NCBI GenBank assembly: GCA_034766995.1
Contig: CM068313.1
Span: 17,813,012-17,877,011, forward strand
DNA length: 64,000 nt
From: Acanthacorydalis orientalis
Taxonomy: Eukaryota > Arthropoda > Insecta > Megaloptera > Corydalidae
Direction: 5' to 3'
Position 1 is the stretch's first letter, and the number at the start of each line of letters is the position of its first letter. Position numbers and translations under genes: made by a program. Shown here one piece after another: positions 31,162-43,595 of the stretch. A model generated the notes under the pieces. It did no database searches, was not told the origin of the DNA, and saw only the letters and a program-made list of their open reading frames with translations.

Positions 31162-34031
31162 TTACAGTCTTTCAAATAGACTTAAATCCAATTTTAACAA
31201 TATTTCACCAGAATCTACCTTAGATAACTTAATTTTTTTTGTTACAGGGCCAGGTGAAGCTTTAGTTTCATTTAACAAATCAGATATTTTAATATCAGCA
31301 CATCCAAGAAATTCTACAATAACAAAAAATTTAAATTGACAAAATATAGTTTTTTCTGTACATTTTTAATTACAGTTCATTTTTATGTAAAAACACTTAC
31401 GATTAGGAGAATAAGGGCATTTCTCAAAAACAATTAAATTCAAAATATCAGTTTTTATGCTGTATACATGAAATTGCATCGTTGTATTCCAATCAAATGT
31501 AGCATATTCTAAAGGACTGCTATTCAGAACTGTCTGTTGCATAGTTGACATTTGATTGAGAGTTGCACTTGTAGTATTTGTAAACTGTTCTTGACCACTT
31601 AGAATAAATTTACAAAATACATTTTCACATACATTTTTTCCTAGAAAAATTAAAATGTAATAAAGTAAATAATAATTAATTTTGTATAATACTTTTGCAG
31701 TATCAATTTAATTGTAAGTTAATTACCACTAACTCGCTGAAAATGAGCTCCTCTTATTACATTTACAAAAAGTCGTCCTTGGCATATATTTGGTAATTCT
31801 ACAATTTTAAATTTATAATCATATAATAAACCTTAATAATCATATTACTTTTTAATTGAATGTACTTGAATTGTTTGTTTTGTATCATTAAAATTATATT
31901 TAAAATGAAGTACTTACTATTTTTAAGTTGTGTTTTATTTTGTTTTTCAAATAACACTTTTGCATCAGAAATTCTTTTTGTCCATAATATGCAATCATTT
32001 GCTGTTGAAGTAAGAAATGTAAATGTTTTATATGGAGTTACTAATATTAGAGATCTACTTGAATCAATCAAATCTATATTTTCTGTTGACGACTTTGTAG
32101 TTTTTGATATCATTATATCATTTATAAAAATTGGCTGTAATTAATTAATGTTTTTGTAACACAAGTATATAATAAATTAAATATTTATTCAATACCTGTC
32201 TATATAATTTTAATTCTATATCAAAAGTTTTTTCAAAACTAAATTGTTGCATAGAAGAAAGAGGTTTATTAAGTTGAGTTAATAAAAGAAAATCATTCAA
32301 TAAAAATCCCAGTAATTCCTTATTACTTCTCATCTACAAATACAGAAAACATTGAATTACTTTCAATAAAATTTATAACATTATAATAAACAAGTGAATT
32401 ACTTTCAATAAAATTTACAATATTATAATATGGCCATATTGATTTTAAGAAAATAAAACCTTAAGAACTATGTTCTGAACAGTATTCACATTAATATTTA
32501 TTAATTATATTATGTGTTTAAATAGTATTTTATACAACCTTTGTCAAAAATCCATGATGTAATAATTTTCTTGGTCCTACTGAATTTGTTTCAGAATTGA
32601 AAATTACAGATATACCTTCTGTGTTAACATGTTTTTGAAGCCATTCTAAACGTTCAGTGTTTTCAGTTTGCCTTACAACTTCATTAATTTGTTTACAAAA
32701 TTTTTCTGACAGATCCAATGCTTCTTTTAAATAAATATAATCTAATAGAAAAAATCATTTTTACTTTGGATTTCAAGTACTTAGTTCTAAAAAAATACCT
32801 TCATTATTTGAATCTGTATTTTCTAATATTTTACTTATAATTAATGGATATTTTGTGATTCTTTGCATAGGTTTAATTAAAAACGATGATAATGGCATTC
32901 CTTTAGTTCTTGGATCACTTTGACATTTCTTTACTAAATTTAAAAAATTGGGAGATGTTTCTGTAAGATTTTGTAATAAAGTTGCTGCCTCCAATTGACT
33001 CATACAAAAATGAATATAGGGAATCATTTGGGGAATCTGTAAATAATCAGTTGAAGAAATTTCATCATTCATATGTAATATAAACATTAGACAATAATTC
33101 CACCAGCATATAAAGCATATTATATAGCTAATATAAAATATAATATTAATTTTTAATATGTAACAATCGTAAATTTTTATATTGTCTTCATTTTTAAGGT
33201 GGAAAACATCATAGAAAATATTTTATTGTAATTTCAGATATTATTTATGATAATGAAATTGTTTATTTTATAATGTAGTAATAAAAATATTTCACATTGA
33301 TGTTTCCTATCAATACTAGTATATACCAATTTGATTCAAACTCAAGGACTTACTTTTAATACAAGTTTTAATTATAATTGTACTTACATGATTACAAATA
33401 ATATCACCAATTACTTCAACATTAGGATTACTTTCAGCTTTTCTTAAAATAAGATCTTTCAAAAAATTATAATTACATTCAAGTATATCCTCCCAATTAA
33501 TAAATATCTTCTTGACAAGTTCTCTACTTAATACTCCACTTTCTGATAATGGCTTTTCAAATACTTCATGTACTATGGTCATATCATCTATATAAGACTT
33601 TTCAGATGATATAAGTTCCAATATATATTCTTGTCTCTTTTTTACATCAGCTGTTAAAATATTTTATTTATTAAGAATAATTTTAATTTTCAAAAAAAAT
33701 CTTAAATTACAAAATTGATTATATGATTGTGTGTGTGTATTTATACATATGATCAGGTTAGCAATAAAAAAAATAAAATTAGCAGAGATATATTCTTTAA
33801 TGCATTTTATGTTACATAACTACAATATGATATACTATGATCTACACAACACTTGAATACATATGATTATATAATTTTATATATTTAAAATGTTAACAAA
33901 AAGATGGGTTCTGAAAATATTCCTTTGAAAGATATATCGACTTAATATAAAATTGAATTTTGAATTTAGAAGATGTACACAATAAAAGTATATATACATA
34001 ATATATAAACACACACACATACACATGTAAG

Positions 34032-34098
<67 letters not shown>

Positions 34099-34432
34099 GT
34101 ATATAGATAAATGTGTGTGTATGTAAAAAATAAAAATATACAATCATTATCATCAAAAACATGGTTTCAGGGACCCATCTTTTCCAAACCACATGCACAT
34201 AGTATCTATAAAAGAAGTATAAAATTATAATAGAAAAATTCTTAAAATAAGTTAAAACACATATTTTTATCATATGTAATAAATATTTTAATTAAATTGA
34301 TATTGCCTAATATTATTAATAATAATTTATAAAATCATCTAACATGAAACTTATATAATGCTGTCTATAAGTAATATGTTTTTGTTAGATCTGTTTGAGT
34401 ATGTGTATATATGTTGTATGTGTGTGTGTGTG

Positions 34433-34480
<48 letters not shown>

Positions 34481-37432
34481 TATATATATATGTATACGTA
34501 TATATACAAACACAACCACACACACGTTTACATATATTTATATACACATGCACATACATTTGATGATTCTTTAATCTTATTTATACATATCTAACGATAT
34601 GTAATATTTCTATATTGCTTAAAATATATTTTATAACAGATTCAAAGAGCAAAAATTAATATATATATATATAAAATTATTCACCATATGACAATATAAA
34701 AGATTATCAATTTCAAAAGATTATTGAAAATTCACTAAAAATAACATAATTATTAGTACACACAAATACAAACATACATTTCAACTCTATGTCAATTCAC
34801 TTCAATCAGTATTTGTTTACAGATACGATAACAATATTAATAAATTTATAACAAACATTTTAAATGTAATTACACCATAACAAGATCTTAATAGAGATAA
34901 GTGTAATAGTAGACATATAATAAAATTATTGGTCTATCTATTTATGTTATTCAAGGAATAAAAGACATTTTTAGATATACAGATTCGTTAACTATATAAA
35001 TACGAACATTTCATCTCATAAATAGCTATTGCTTTAAGAAGCACATACACTGAAAATTCACTTACATAAAAAAAAATCTTTACTTAATATAGAAGCACAA
35101 GATTTGAAATGAACTTTAATGTATTTTTTTAATATTAATGCTTCTAAAATATTATCTATATTTTTTTAATATTTTTAAGAGAGAAAAGTTAGTGGAAAAG
35201 CTGAGATAGATGCAGAGGTGTGCTGTTTGGAGAATTGGGTCCCAGTCCATTCCTACACATATGAAAAGGTTTTAATCTTAACATTTTCATTTGAATTTTT
35301 TTCATTATATTGAAAGGTAAATAATTTATTTTTTAAAAAATCAATAATATTTATAAACAAATAATTTTCATACGTCTATATATATATATATAAAATAATT
35401 CTATCATAAAATTCCACAGTACAATTTTTTTTATTTTTTGTGTAGAACACCTCGCAACACTGCTCCCCCCAATACACTTAACAAGTAGCACGTTAACCAT
35501 TCTTGATCAATGACTGGTTGATGGATATCGTGTGGTCTCTATTCTGATCGGTTGACATCAGTCACATGTCTATTGCTCTCTCACGGTATACAACGAAAGA
35601 GGTGTAAACAATTTCAATATAAAACATTACATTTATCCAAAATATTGTATTCACTGAAGTTTTAGAATTAAAGAATTGTTATACATTTTACCATTATATT
35701 TTGTTGTTAATTTTTATACACATTTGCAATAAAAATATTACGACTTACATTTTATACAGATTATTTGTGTGTATAATTTGTTAATTTCTGTTATTTGTTA
35801 GGGGAGAGCGAGTGCCAGCGAGCTGGAATCAAAGGCCTCCTGTGGGTCTGCGAGCGTAGCGAGTAGGAGGAAAAATAATTGTATATTTTTGACATTTGTT
35901 TTATTTAAATATTAGTGTTTTTATAAGAAAATCATTTTTTTTTATTTTACATTACACACAAAAACTTATATACATATACACACACACACCCACGCACACA
36001 TGCATATATATAAAAATGTACAATACTAGAATTTAACACATATTTGTTTTATATAAATTTCTGAATATTAAATAAATTGTAGTAGAATTGTAGTATTAAA
36101 TATGAACACATACTTACTTATGACAATATTTTTATTTACTTACACTGTAAAGGTCCTACATAATTACTAGGAAATAAACCAGAAACACCATTTAATTCTC
36201 CACGCCACCATGCTTGTTCATCACGGCCCGTTACACTAATAATATCATCTTTTACAAATGTTAATTCATCAGCATTTTGAGATGTGTATGGAAATAGTGC
36301 TATAACTTTATCTAAAAATATATTTTTTTTATATAATAATAATGAAGTTTATATAAAAATTGCTTTGACATCAATATATAATATAAGATTACCTAATATC
36401 ATTTCCTGTTGGTCAGTTTTACTCGCAGAAACAGGTGTATTTCTACCGCTATTCCGACCACTACTCTCTAATATTTTAACATACGTAGCAGGGAACCAAC
36501 CAACTTGTCTTCGCCTACCTTTGGCTTGCAGTTCACCTTCCCACCATCCTGATTCTGATTTTTTGCGAATCATAATTAATTGTCCACGAGCTAAAGTCAA
36601 CTGTTCTGGACTCGTCGCCTGATATGGTGCAATAACAGATGCGATTTCTGGTTTCTTCGAAGACTTCATTGTCTTAAAAGACATTGAATTTAGATATAAA
36701 TGAACAATCATGGTGTATCTAAATTTTACCGAATTTGAAATAACATAAGAAACATTTCCACATATATTTTTAGTAAATAACACACCTGTATATTAGAAGC
36801 CATAGCTGTAAAATCTGGAGATTTTTCTAAGACTTTAGAATTTTGTTTTTCAGTTATTGCAGATATTTCTGCATCATTAGATGATTGTATATTATCTTGT
36901 TTTACTTCTTCAGTTGGTTTTATTTCTACCACAGTAGCAGGCTGATTGTTAGTACTATCAATCCCATTTGCTACAGTATCATTCTACAATAATGGTGATG
37001 GTGTATAACAAAAAGTACATACAATTATATTAATCATGACAAAAGTGTTGATTACTATTAGTAAACATGAACAATGAATAAATAGTCACTTCTTAATGAA
37101 TGTTATAAACAAATTAAACATATACATACAAACATACACACACTTCAATACAAATAACATATATTACAAATTAATCATTCTTCAAATTAGTATTATACAC
37201 CCTCAATATTTGTTTTATTATTTTTATTTCTACTCACTGCTTCAGACTTCTGTACGTAATTGGATGGAAATATTCCAATATTGTCTCCAATTTTTCCAGT
37301 CCACCAATCACCTTCTTTTTTTATAACAGTTATTACATCGCCTAAAAAAATGAATTCATAATAATATTTAATTTTAATTTGGAAACCTTCATTATTAAAA
37401 CTGATTTAAGAAATGTATTTCTGTGCATGTCT

Positions 37433-37491
<59 letters not shown>

Positions 37492-38053
37492 AAATAGATA
37501 GATAATGAAAAAATGTACCTATATAAATAACTTACCAGCATTAAAACTAAGATCTCCTTGTTCAATCGATTGATATGCATAACAAGCTACGTACAATTCA
37601 GGTTCACTTTCATTTTCTGACAAAATATTTGCTGTGGAAATATCACCTGCAATTACTGTATCTGCAGAATGGGAATTTTCAGATAATGTTTCTGGTACTT
37701 CGGCAATTCCCCTAAAATAATAAAATATTATATAAAATTAAATGATAATGATATAATATACACATACTCAAGTGTTTTTGAAACTGTAAATCCATCATCA
37801 AATGCATTTGATAAAGTAGAATCTGTAGTGGAAGCTAAAGTTGAATCTGCTGTTTGTGTTACTGAAGCTACAGCATCCATTTGTTCAACATATGATTGAG
37901 GAAACCATCCTACATGACCTCTAATTTCACCTGCAAGCCAACCAGGTTCTCCATTTTGTTCTTGTGGTACCTATTAAAATAAATGTTTAATAAATACAGC
38001 ACTTCAAAACATAAATAAATATACACAAAAAAATACAAATTATAAATATTTTA

Positions 38054-38129
<76 letters not shown>

Positions 38130-38545
38130 TTATAGATTTTAACTGTCATTTGTTTATGTGTGTTAATAAAGTTTAACCATTTTATGTGCAATATGTATTT
38201 ATTGGTAAACTAAATGTCTATTAAATTAGCTACTTGCATCTACAATTCATCTATTTAAATTTATTTAAACACATTCACTTACTAATATAATATCTCCAGG
38301 CTGAAATGAAATTTCATCTTGATTTCTTGCAACAAATTCATATAAAGCTCTATATCTGATCATACCATCAACATTTGAATTATCATTAACAGTTGTATTT
38401 TCTACAGGCCAATCGTTAGTGGCTGAAGTATCCCAAGCTGAATCATCCTTCCAACCAGATGAATAATCAAGAGATGATGTTCTGTTTAGACCTTTCATTT
38501 CAAGAACCTTTAAAAATATTACAATATATACATACCCACATACAC

Positions 38546-38586
<41 letters not shown>

Positions 38587-39870
38587 TACTATAAACAACT
38601 TTGAATAATCATAATCATACATATTTATTAATTTATAAAAATTATTTTTATTATAAAATTAATCTTTAAATATACCTTATTTTTCTTTTCTTCATATGTA
38701 CAATATAAATTTTCACATTCACTAACCAGATCAGTAAGTTGATTAGTCAACTCAGTTAGTTGTGAATTGTTATTTTCAATATCATTCATTTTTCCGTGAA
38801 TTTGTTTTTCCATGTCTGATAACTTCTCCTAAAAAAATAATACATTACTTTAACATGAACTAAAATGTATACATAAAAAAATAACAAACCTTCAAATTTT
38901 TTATTGCTATTTCTTTATTATCATATGCAGCTTGTGTTTGATCTAACAATTGATCATTTTGTTGTGAATTTATTTTGTTTTTAGTATCTAATTTTGCTTT
39001 TTCTTGACTCAAAGCAATCAGCCTGGCATTTTGATCTTTAAGTTTATTTTTGAGTTGAGATAATTCCTGCATATGTGTATCTCTTGTGACTCTCATTCCA
39101 TCGATAGTTGTTTTTACATTCGACACTCCAACACGTGTATCACATATTTTTTGAGAAAGTTCTTTAACCTTTAACAATAATTTAAAATTAATCACATCCA
39201 TTTTTTATTAAGATCAACATGCGTTTTCTTTAGTATGATATATATCAAAGCAATCTCCGATGTGCAATCCCGGTTTTCTTATACAAATTTCACAGTGGTA
39301 TCCAGACAGGATATAATTTTTACAAACGTAAAAAATTAGAGAATAATAAATACTAAAAAATAAAAAACAGTAATACTGAGTTCGCAGCTTGTGCTGAAAG
39401 AACAATCTCGACTGACTGAAATAACGGCTGTTCCTTGCGACAAAACAATGTGTTTATAATACGTATTATAGATGACTGCAAAGTGCGATAAGATAAGCAG
39501 CATTAAATTTCACTGTCTAAATAATCACCGCATGCTCATGATGGGATATTCCCGGCACGTGACCGCAGCGGTAAAACAGCTTCACCAGGAATATCCCGGA
39601 GTTCGACTACAAAGAGTTAAATTAAGCCTATAAATAAATTACAACATACTTGATCAGTCAATGTATTTAATTCTATTGTTAAACTTTGGTTTCGTGCTTT
39701 TAACCTCAAAACATTTTCTTGTGCTCTTTGCCTTTGTTGCTGAAGTTCTTGAGAACGCTGTTTTTCCCATTCCAATTGCCGCTGACGTTCCATTTCCCTG
39801 AAATAAAGAATTATGTTTACATATTTGATTAGAATAATATGCAATTTAATTTATATTATCATCATAATCT

Positions 39871-39907
<37 letters not shown>

Positions 39908-42495
39908 ATATATTTATTTTAATAAACTGTTACCTGCGAGCAGCATCTCTTTGTTCTTGCTGTCTTTTCCTTTCTTCTTCAAGTTGGCGTTCTTTTTCTA
40001 ACTGTTCTTGTAACTGCTGTTGTAATTCTTGTTGTCTACGTTTTTCTTGTTCAGCTTTAGCACGTTCCCTACGCTCTTGTTCTTCACGTTCCTTTCGTTC
40101 TCTGGCTTCAGCTTCAGCTCGTTGTGCTTCTAATAATGCTCTACGTCTCCGTTCAAGTTCTGCTTGTCCTTTTTCAAAATTTTCTTTTCGTTTGTCTTCA
40201 AATGTAGCTAATTATCATATAATATTAATTATATTTATATACTTATGTAAAAACAAAAAATATTACTACAAACAAATATTTCTATATAAAAACAAGTTAT
40301 AAAAAAATCTTGGGTATAGTTTTTTTAATTATAAAAATTAGTAAACAATATCTTACTCTGAAGCAAACTGGCTGCAGGATCCAAATCGGTTGGTTGAGAT
40401 CCTTGACTCGATACTGAACCATGACGAGACATTCCAGTAATAGGTACACCAGCACCACTTGTTATTGAGCCTCTTCGAAAAGCTGGAGGTATCATATCTG
40501 GTGGCAAAACAGCAGGTGGGAGTTTTCCCATTGTTGCTTGTTCACAAAGATGCATTGCAAGAACAAACTCATCACATCCAAGACGACCATCTGAATCCAT
40601 ATCCGATAAAGCCCTGGAAATAAATTAATTATAGTGCATAATCAATTATCATCAGACCTATATAAAAGTTACGGAATACACATACAAGCAAAATAATTGA
40701 CTATAAACGCAAATTTATTTGTTGTGTTTGTGCAGATGTATATACGTAAATATGTTTGTGTGTGTGTATATGTATATGTTTGTGTGTGTGTATATGTATG
40801 TGTGTGTATATATATATATATATACATACACACACACACACACACATACAGTTAAAATTATAATTTTACAGTAAAAACGTATTTGCAATATAAATTTAAT
40901 GTTATAGATTTTTGACCTATCTTTTAAAACCATTATTTACTCCTGTCACATACAAACTTACCAAATCTGGGCAAGAATTGATTGTGGTAACTTAGATTGT
41001 AGCATAAGATTTCTAGCCTGGACACCACTGAGATATCCAGTTCGTGTCCGATCTGTTGTGTTAAAAAGTTGAGTGAATTTTAATTTGGTTTGATGAGGAA
41101 CTGACCACTCTAATTGTCTAAAAAATACATAAAATAAAGCTATTAATATTCCACAATATAAATAAAAAAATAATATTTTTTAAAGTTATTAATTCTGATA
41201 AGATCCTGGTTAAATATGAACAACACCTTATGCACAGATATTAGAATTAGTAATACATAAAATTTGACATTGATTATAAAAAATATTTATTTTTGTTCCT
41301 AAATTATAAACAACACTTACGGTTAAATCTCATTACTTGTTTTTTGTCATTTATAACATTAAAATTAAAAACTATACAATTTTTTATAGTATTTTAATTT
41401 TTATTATTTGACAAATTATATATATATATATATAAAATTTGACTTACGCGGGTGAATCTAAGGATGCAATTCGATCGATACTACGAGACTGTGGTGTACC
41501 TGTTGCACTACTAATTACTGGTGGACCTCCAGATCCAGGTGTTGAAGTTGGTATAACAGATGTTGTATATGGTAAAGAACCTGGTATTATTTGTCCATTT
41601 AAAGGTTGACCTAGAGGAGTTACATTAGGAATTATATTCTGAATACTTGATGGTATATTTGAACCCAAGGGTTGTATTAAACCAGATACTGCAGGAGTAA
41701 CACCGGGAACAGGAATTGGTTGTGACTGTGGTAAGGGTTGTGACAAAACAGGTATATTCGATGTTAAGTTAGGTAAAACTGAAGATGGTTGAACTAAATT
41801 TTGTTGAACATTTGGTATCAGAGGTGTGCTATTGTTCGTATTTGTCACAAGAGGTTGAATTAGATTAGAACTACCTGTTGGAGGCAAAGGTGTCATATTT
41901 TGAGTTGAAACTTGTCCTATTAAATTGGAAATTAATGGCTGAGATTGTATTTGTGTGTTTATTAATGGTGTGTTTGAAACTAATGGAGGTGCTGGTTTTG
42001 GTGGCTGAGGACGAACAGGTACATTAGATGTATTTTGAATATTCATATTTACTAATTGGCCAGGCAAAGGAGGAATAGCAGGAGGAATATTTTTAACAGA
42101 ATTTATAAGAGAATGGGGTAAAGTTTTTGGTATTTCAAATCCTCTCAATTTTAAATTTATAAGTTTACAAGCTATGGAAAATTCATTAATATCCATTTTT
42201 CCATCTGCATCAGTATCTGACAAAGACCTGAAACAATTAATCACTGTAATAAAAGATTACAAGAAAATTTATTTTAAACTCACCATATTTGACCTAATAC
42301 TAAAGGTGGCAATTGACTTTGTAACATAAATCCTTTAGCTTGATCTCCAGTAATAATTCCGTTATTTGGTCGTAAAGCTTTAAATTGTTCTTCATATCTA
42401 ACTCTTTCACGAGGTTGAATTGTCCATGGATCTATCGCAGTTCCCGGAACACCTTGAATAGGGCTAGCACTGACACTTGATGTAGTAGAAGCCAT
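31162..42495 (-). CDS. Dap160: Intersectin, long form (EH-EH-CC-SH3x4-DH-PH-C2)
   Basis: Endocytic scaffold and Rho-family GEF. The 23 coding exons (minus) are 42284-42495, 41448-42227, 40962-41117, 40357-40613, 39934-40207, 39650-39797, 38890-39168, 38676-38828, 38283-38507, 37768-37970, 37536-37711, 37238-37341, 36786-36983, 36393-36672, 36144-36311, 33388-33650, 32799-33036, 32539-32723, 32196-32333, 31918-32134, 31727-31798, 31401-31640 and 31162-31313. They sum to 5118 nt (1705 aa) and stay in phase. Domains: EH1 about 25-112 (DTDADGKMD loop), Pro/Gln-rich linker, EH2 about 335-430 (DMDSDGRL), Arg/Glu/Gln coiled coil 470-750, and SH3 at about 805-865, 935-986, 1060-1130 and 1149-1203. 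DH is at about 1212-1395 ([20 protein letters not shown]), then PH ([12 protein letters not shown]) and C2. Vertebrate ITSN has five SH3 domains; here there are four. The 5' UTR exon end is at 42511. Confidence 0.96.
32354..32430 (-). repeat. 42-bp tandem duplication in an intersectin intron
   Basis: GAATTACTTTCAATAAAATT begins copies at 32354 and 32396. The second copy is slightly diverged and truncated. It lies between the two 5'-most PH exons. Confidence 0.8.
34036..34108. repeat. (TA)n microsatellite
   Basis: TA run with a GTATA interruption inside the large intersectin intron. Confidence 0.95.
34420..34560. repeat. (TG)n(TA)n(CA)n compound microsatellite
   Basis: TG run, TA run and CA-rich tail in the same intron. 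Confidence 0.9.
35165..35252 (-). other. Candidate alternative 3' exon of intersectin
   Basis: On the minus strand an acceptor-like GTGTAG precedes GAATGGACTGGGACCC. Spliced from the SH3-4 exon (phase 1, last base T) it gives an immediate TGA. It would therefore make a short protein ending after the last SH3 domain. The evidence is only a splice-like site plus less AT-rich composition. Confidence 0.2.
35440..35872. other. GC-richer islands within intersectin intron
   Basis: Segments 35440-35610 and 35795-35872 have clearly higher GC than the surrounding intron. The second contains CCTCCT...AGGAGG arms around GCGAGCGTAGCGAGTAG, similar to the patch at 9355-9420. Possible transposon relic. Confidence 0.35.
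36131..36147 (-). promoter_or_regulatory. Dap160: Overlapping 5' splice site, stop codon and AATAAA
   Basis: At the end of the SH3-4 exon the minus strand reads CAG TGT AAG TAA ATAAA. The same bases serve as donor (GTAAGT), an in-frame stop (36136-36138) and an overlapping AATAAA. Unspliced or prematurely polyadenylated transcripts would end two codons after the last SH3 domain. Confidence 0.6.
37438..37492. repeat. (TA)n microsatellite in intersectin intron
   Basis: Pure TA run between SH3-2 exons. Confidence 0.95.
38061..38126. repeat. (TA)n microsatellite in intersectin intron
   Basis: Pure TA run between the two SH3-1 exons. Confidence 0.95.
39214..39315 (-). pseudogene. piggyBac-like transposase C-terminus relic
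   Basis: The minus-strand frame reads [20 protein letters not shown] followed by a YHTK motif and a stop. It matches the cysteine-rich C-terminal finger of piggyBac-family transposases (Y.CE.C, PGLH.GDCF, YHT). The rest of the transposase is missing. It sits in the intersectin intron between 39168 and 39650. Confidence 0.7.
39410..39616. other. GC-rich island with inverted GGGATATTCC motifs
   Basis: GGGATATTCC at 39543-39552 and its inverse GGAATATCCC at 39588-39597 flank CACGTG (39556-39561). The segment lies just upstream (minus strand) of the piggyBac relic, with TTAA at 39617-39620. It could be the subterminal part of that element. The motifs also resemble kappa-B and E-box sites, which would suit an internal promoter. 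Confidence 0.45.
40744..40848. repeat. (TG)n/(TA)n/(CA)n microsatellite in intersectin intron
   Basis: TG- and TA-rich repeats ending with a CA run between the EH2 exons. Confidence 0.9.
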
Positions 42496-42511
42496 TTCAC
42501 AAAGTGAAAAT
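42496..42511 (-). other. Dap160: 5' UTR segment of intersectin coding exon 1
   Basis: Sixteen nucleotides lie between an acceptor (TATAG/ATTTTC) and the ATG at 42493-42495. A leader exon further upstream is implied; a GTAAGT donor at 43161-43166 (minus) is a candidate end for it. Confidence 0.5.
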
Positions 42512-42580
42512 CTATAAAAAAAAGATGATTAAGTTATAAAATATGTAATTACGTGCATACTCGTATGAATGTATGTATGC

Positions 42581-42650
<70 letters not shown>
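42581..42650. repeat. (TA)n microsatellite upstream of intersectin
   Basis: TA run in the probable 5' intron. Confidence 0.95.
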
Positions 42651-42795
42651 CTGCGTGTATGAATATTATATGCATCTAATACAAATACCCTAAATAATCT
42701 TCGAGATTATATTAACACAGTAATTTGAGTAATTATCATGTCTAATAGTTCGTATTCGAATTTGACAGCTGCCCACCCCTTTTAGAAACTAACAT

Positions 42796-42890
42796 TTACG
42801 TCATTCGGATCAATATACACACAACTGTACTATTTAGTTATTTTTCAGTTCTTTATAAATCTATCAGTGATTCAAAAAACATTTGGCGGG
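42796..42890 (-). promoter_or_regulatory. Possible regulatory cluster between USP39 and intersectin
   Basis: TGACGTAA (minus strand, 42796-42803, CRE/ATF-like) and TTTGGCGGG (42882-42890, E2F-like) lie in a less AT-rich patch between the two genes. A CAGCTG E-box lies just outside near 42768. Motif matches only. Confidence 0.25.
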
Positions 42891-42982
42891 CATATTTTAT
42901 TTCATTTGAAATAGATAAATATATCACAAATTGATAATACGGTTGCTTTATAAAACAATGTATATTATAGATTATCAAATAG

Positions 42983-42983
<1 letters not shown>

Positions 42984-43059
<76 letters not shown>

Positions 43060-43061
43060 GT
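42984..43061. repeat. (TA)n microsatellite
   Basis: Long TA run between intersectin and USP39. Confidence 0.97.
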
Positions 43062-43595
43062 ATATAACATATATCTGTAGTTTAAAAACTATTAGAAATA
43101 TGGTATTAAACACATAAAGATGCATATTTAATTAAAAAAAGTATGTTTTATTAAATGCAGACTTACGTTTATTTATACTGTGTTAATATAGTTAATAATA
43201 TAAAGTACACAATACCTTAATTAAAATAAGACAAAAATTGTTTTTGAATGATTTGCTATTGGCATTTTTTTAATAATGTAATATATTACAATGTAAAAGT
43301 ATATAAAATTACAACTATTTTAAAAATATCAATAAAAAATATTAATTTCATTTACACAACTCATTCTTTCTGTAGTCAATTAAAAATATGTTGTAAAGAA
43401 CCTGCATTAATTTAAAATGTTAACTTTCAATGCAATAATTTTTAATACATTAAGTACACAATTTTAATTTTGGTTTTAAAATTTGACTTCTTCATATAAC
43501 ATTTAAATATATATAAACATGCAATAACTGAAAAACTATATATTAATATAACAATATATTTCATATATTTATATTAAAAAGATACAAAAAAAACT

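Larger units (their letters stand above)
33651..36143 (-). other. Dap160: Large intron between SH3-4 and DH exons
   Basis: 2.5-kb intron that separates the short-isoform part from the GEF part. It holds microsatellites (34036-34108, 34420-34560), a possible alternative exon (35165-35252) and two GC-richer patches (35440-35610, 35795-35872). Confidence 0.8.

Noticed and set aside
31860..32144. 94-aa plus-strand frame
   Set aside because: Antisense shadow of the intersectin PH exon at 31918-32134.
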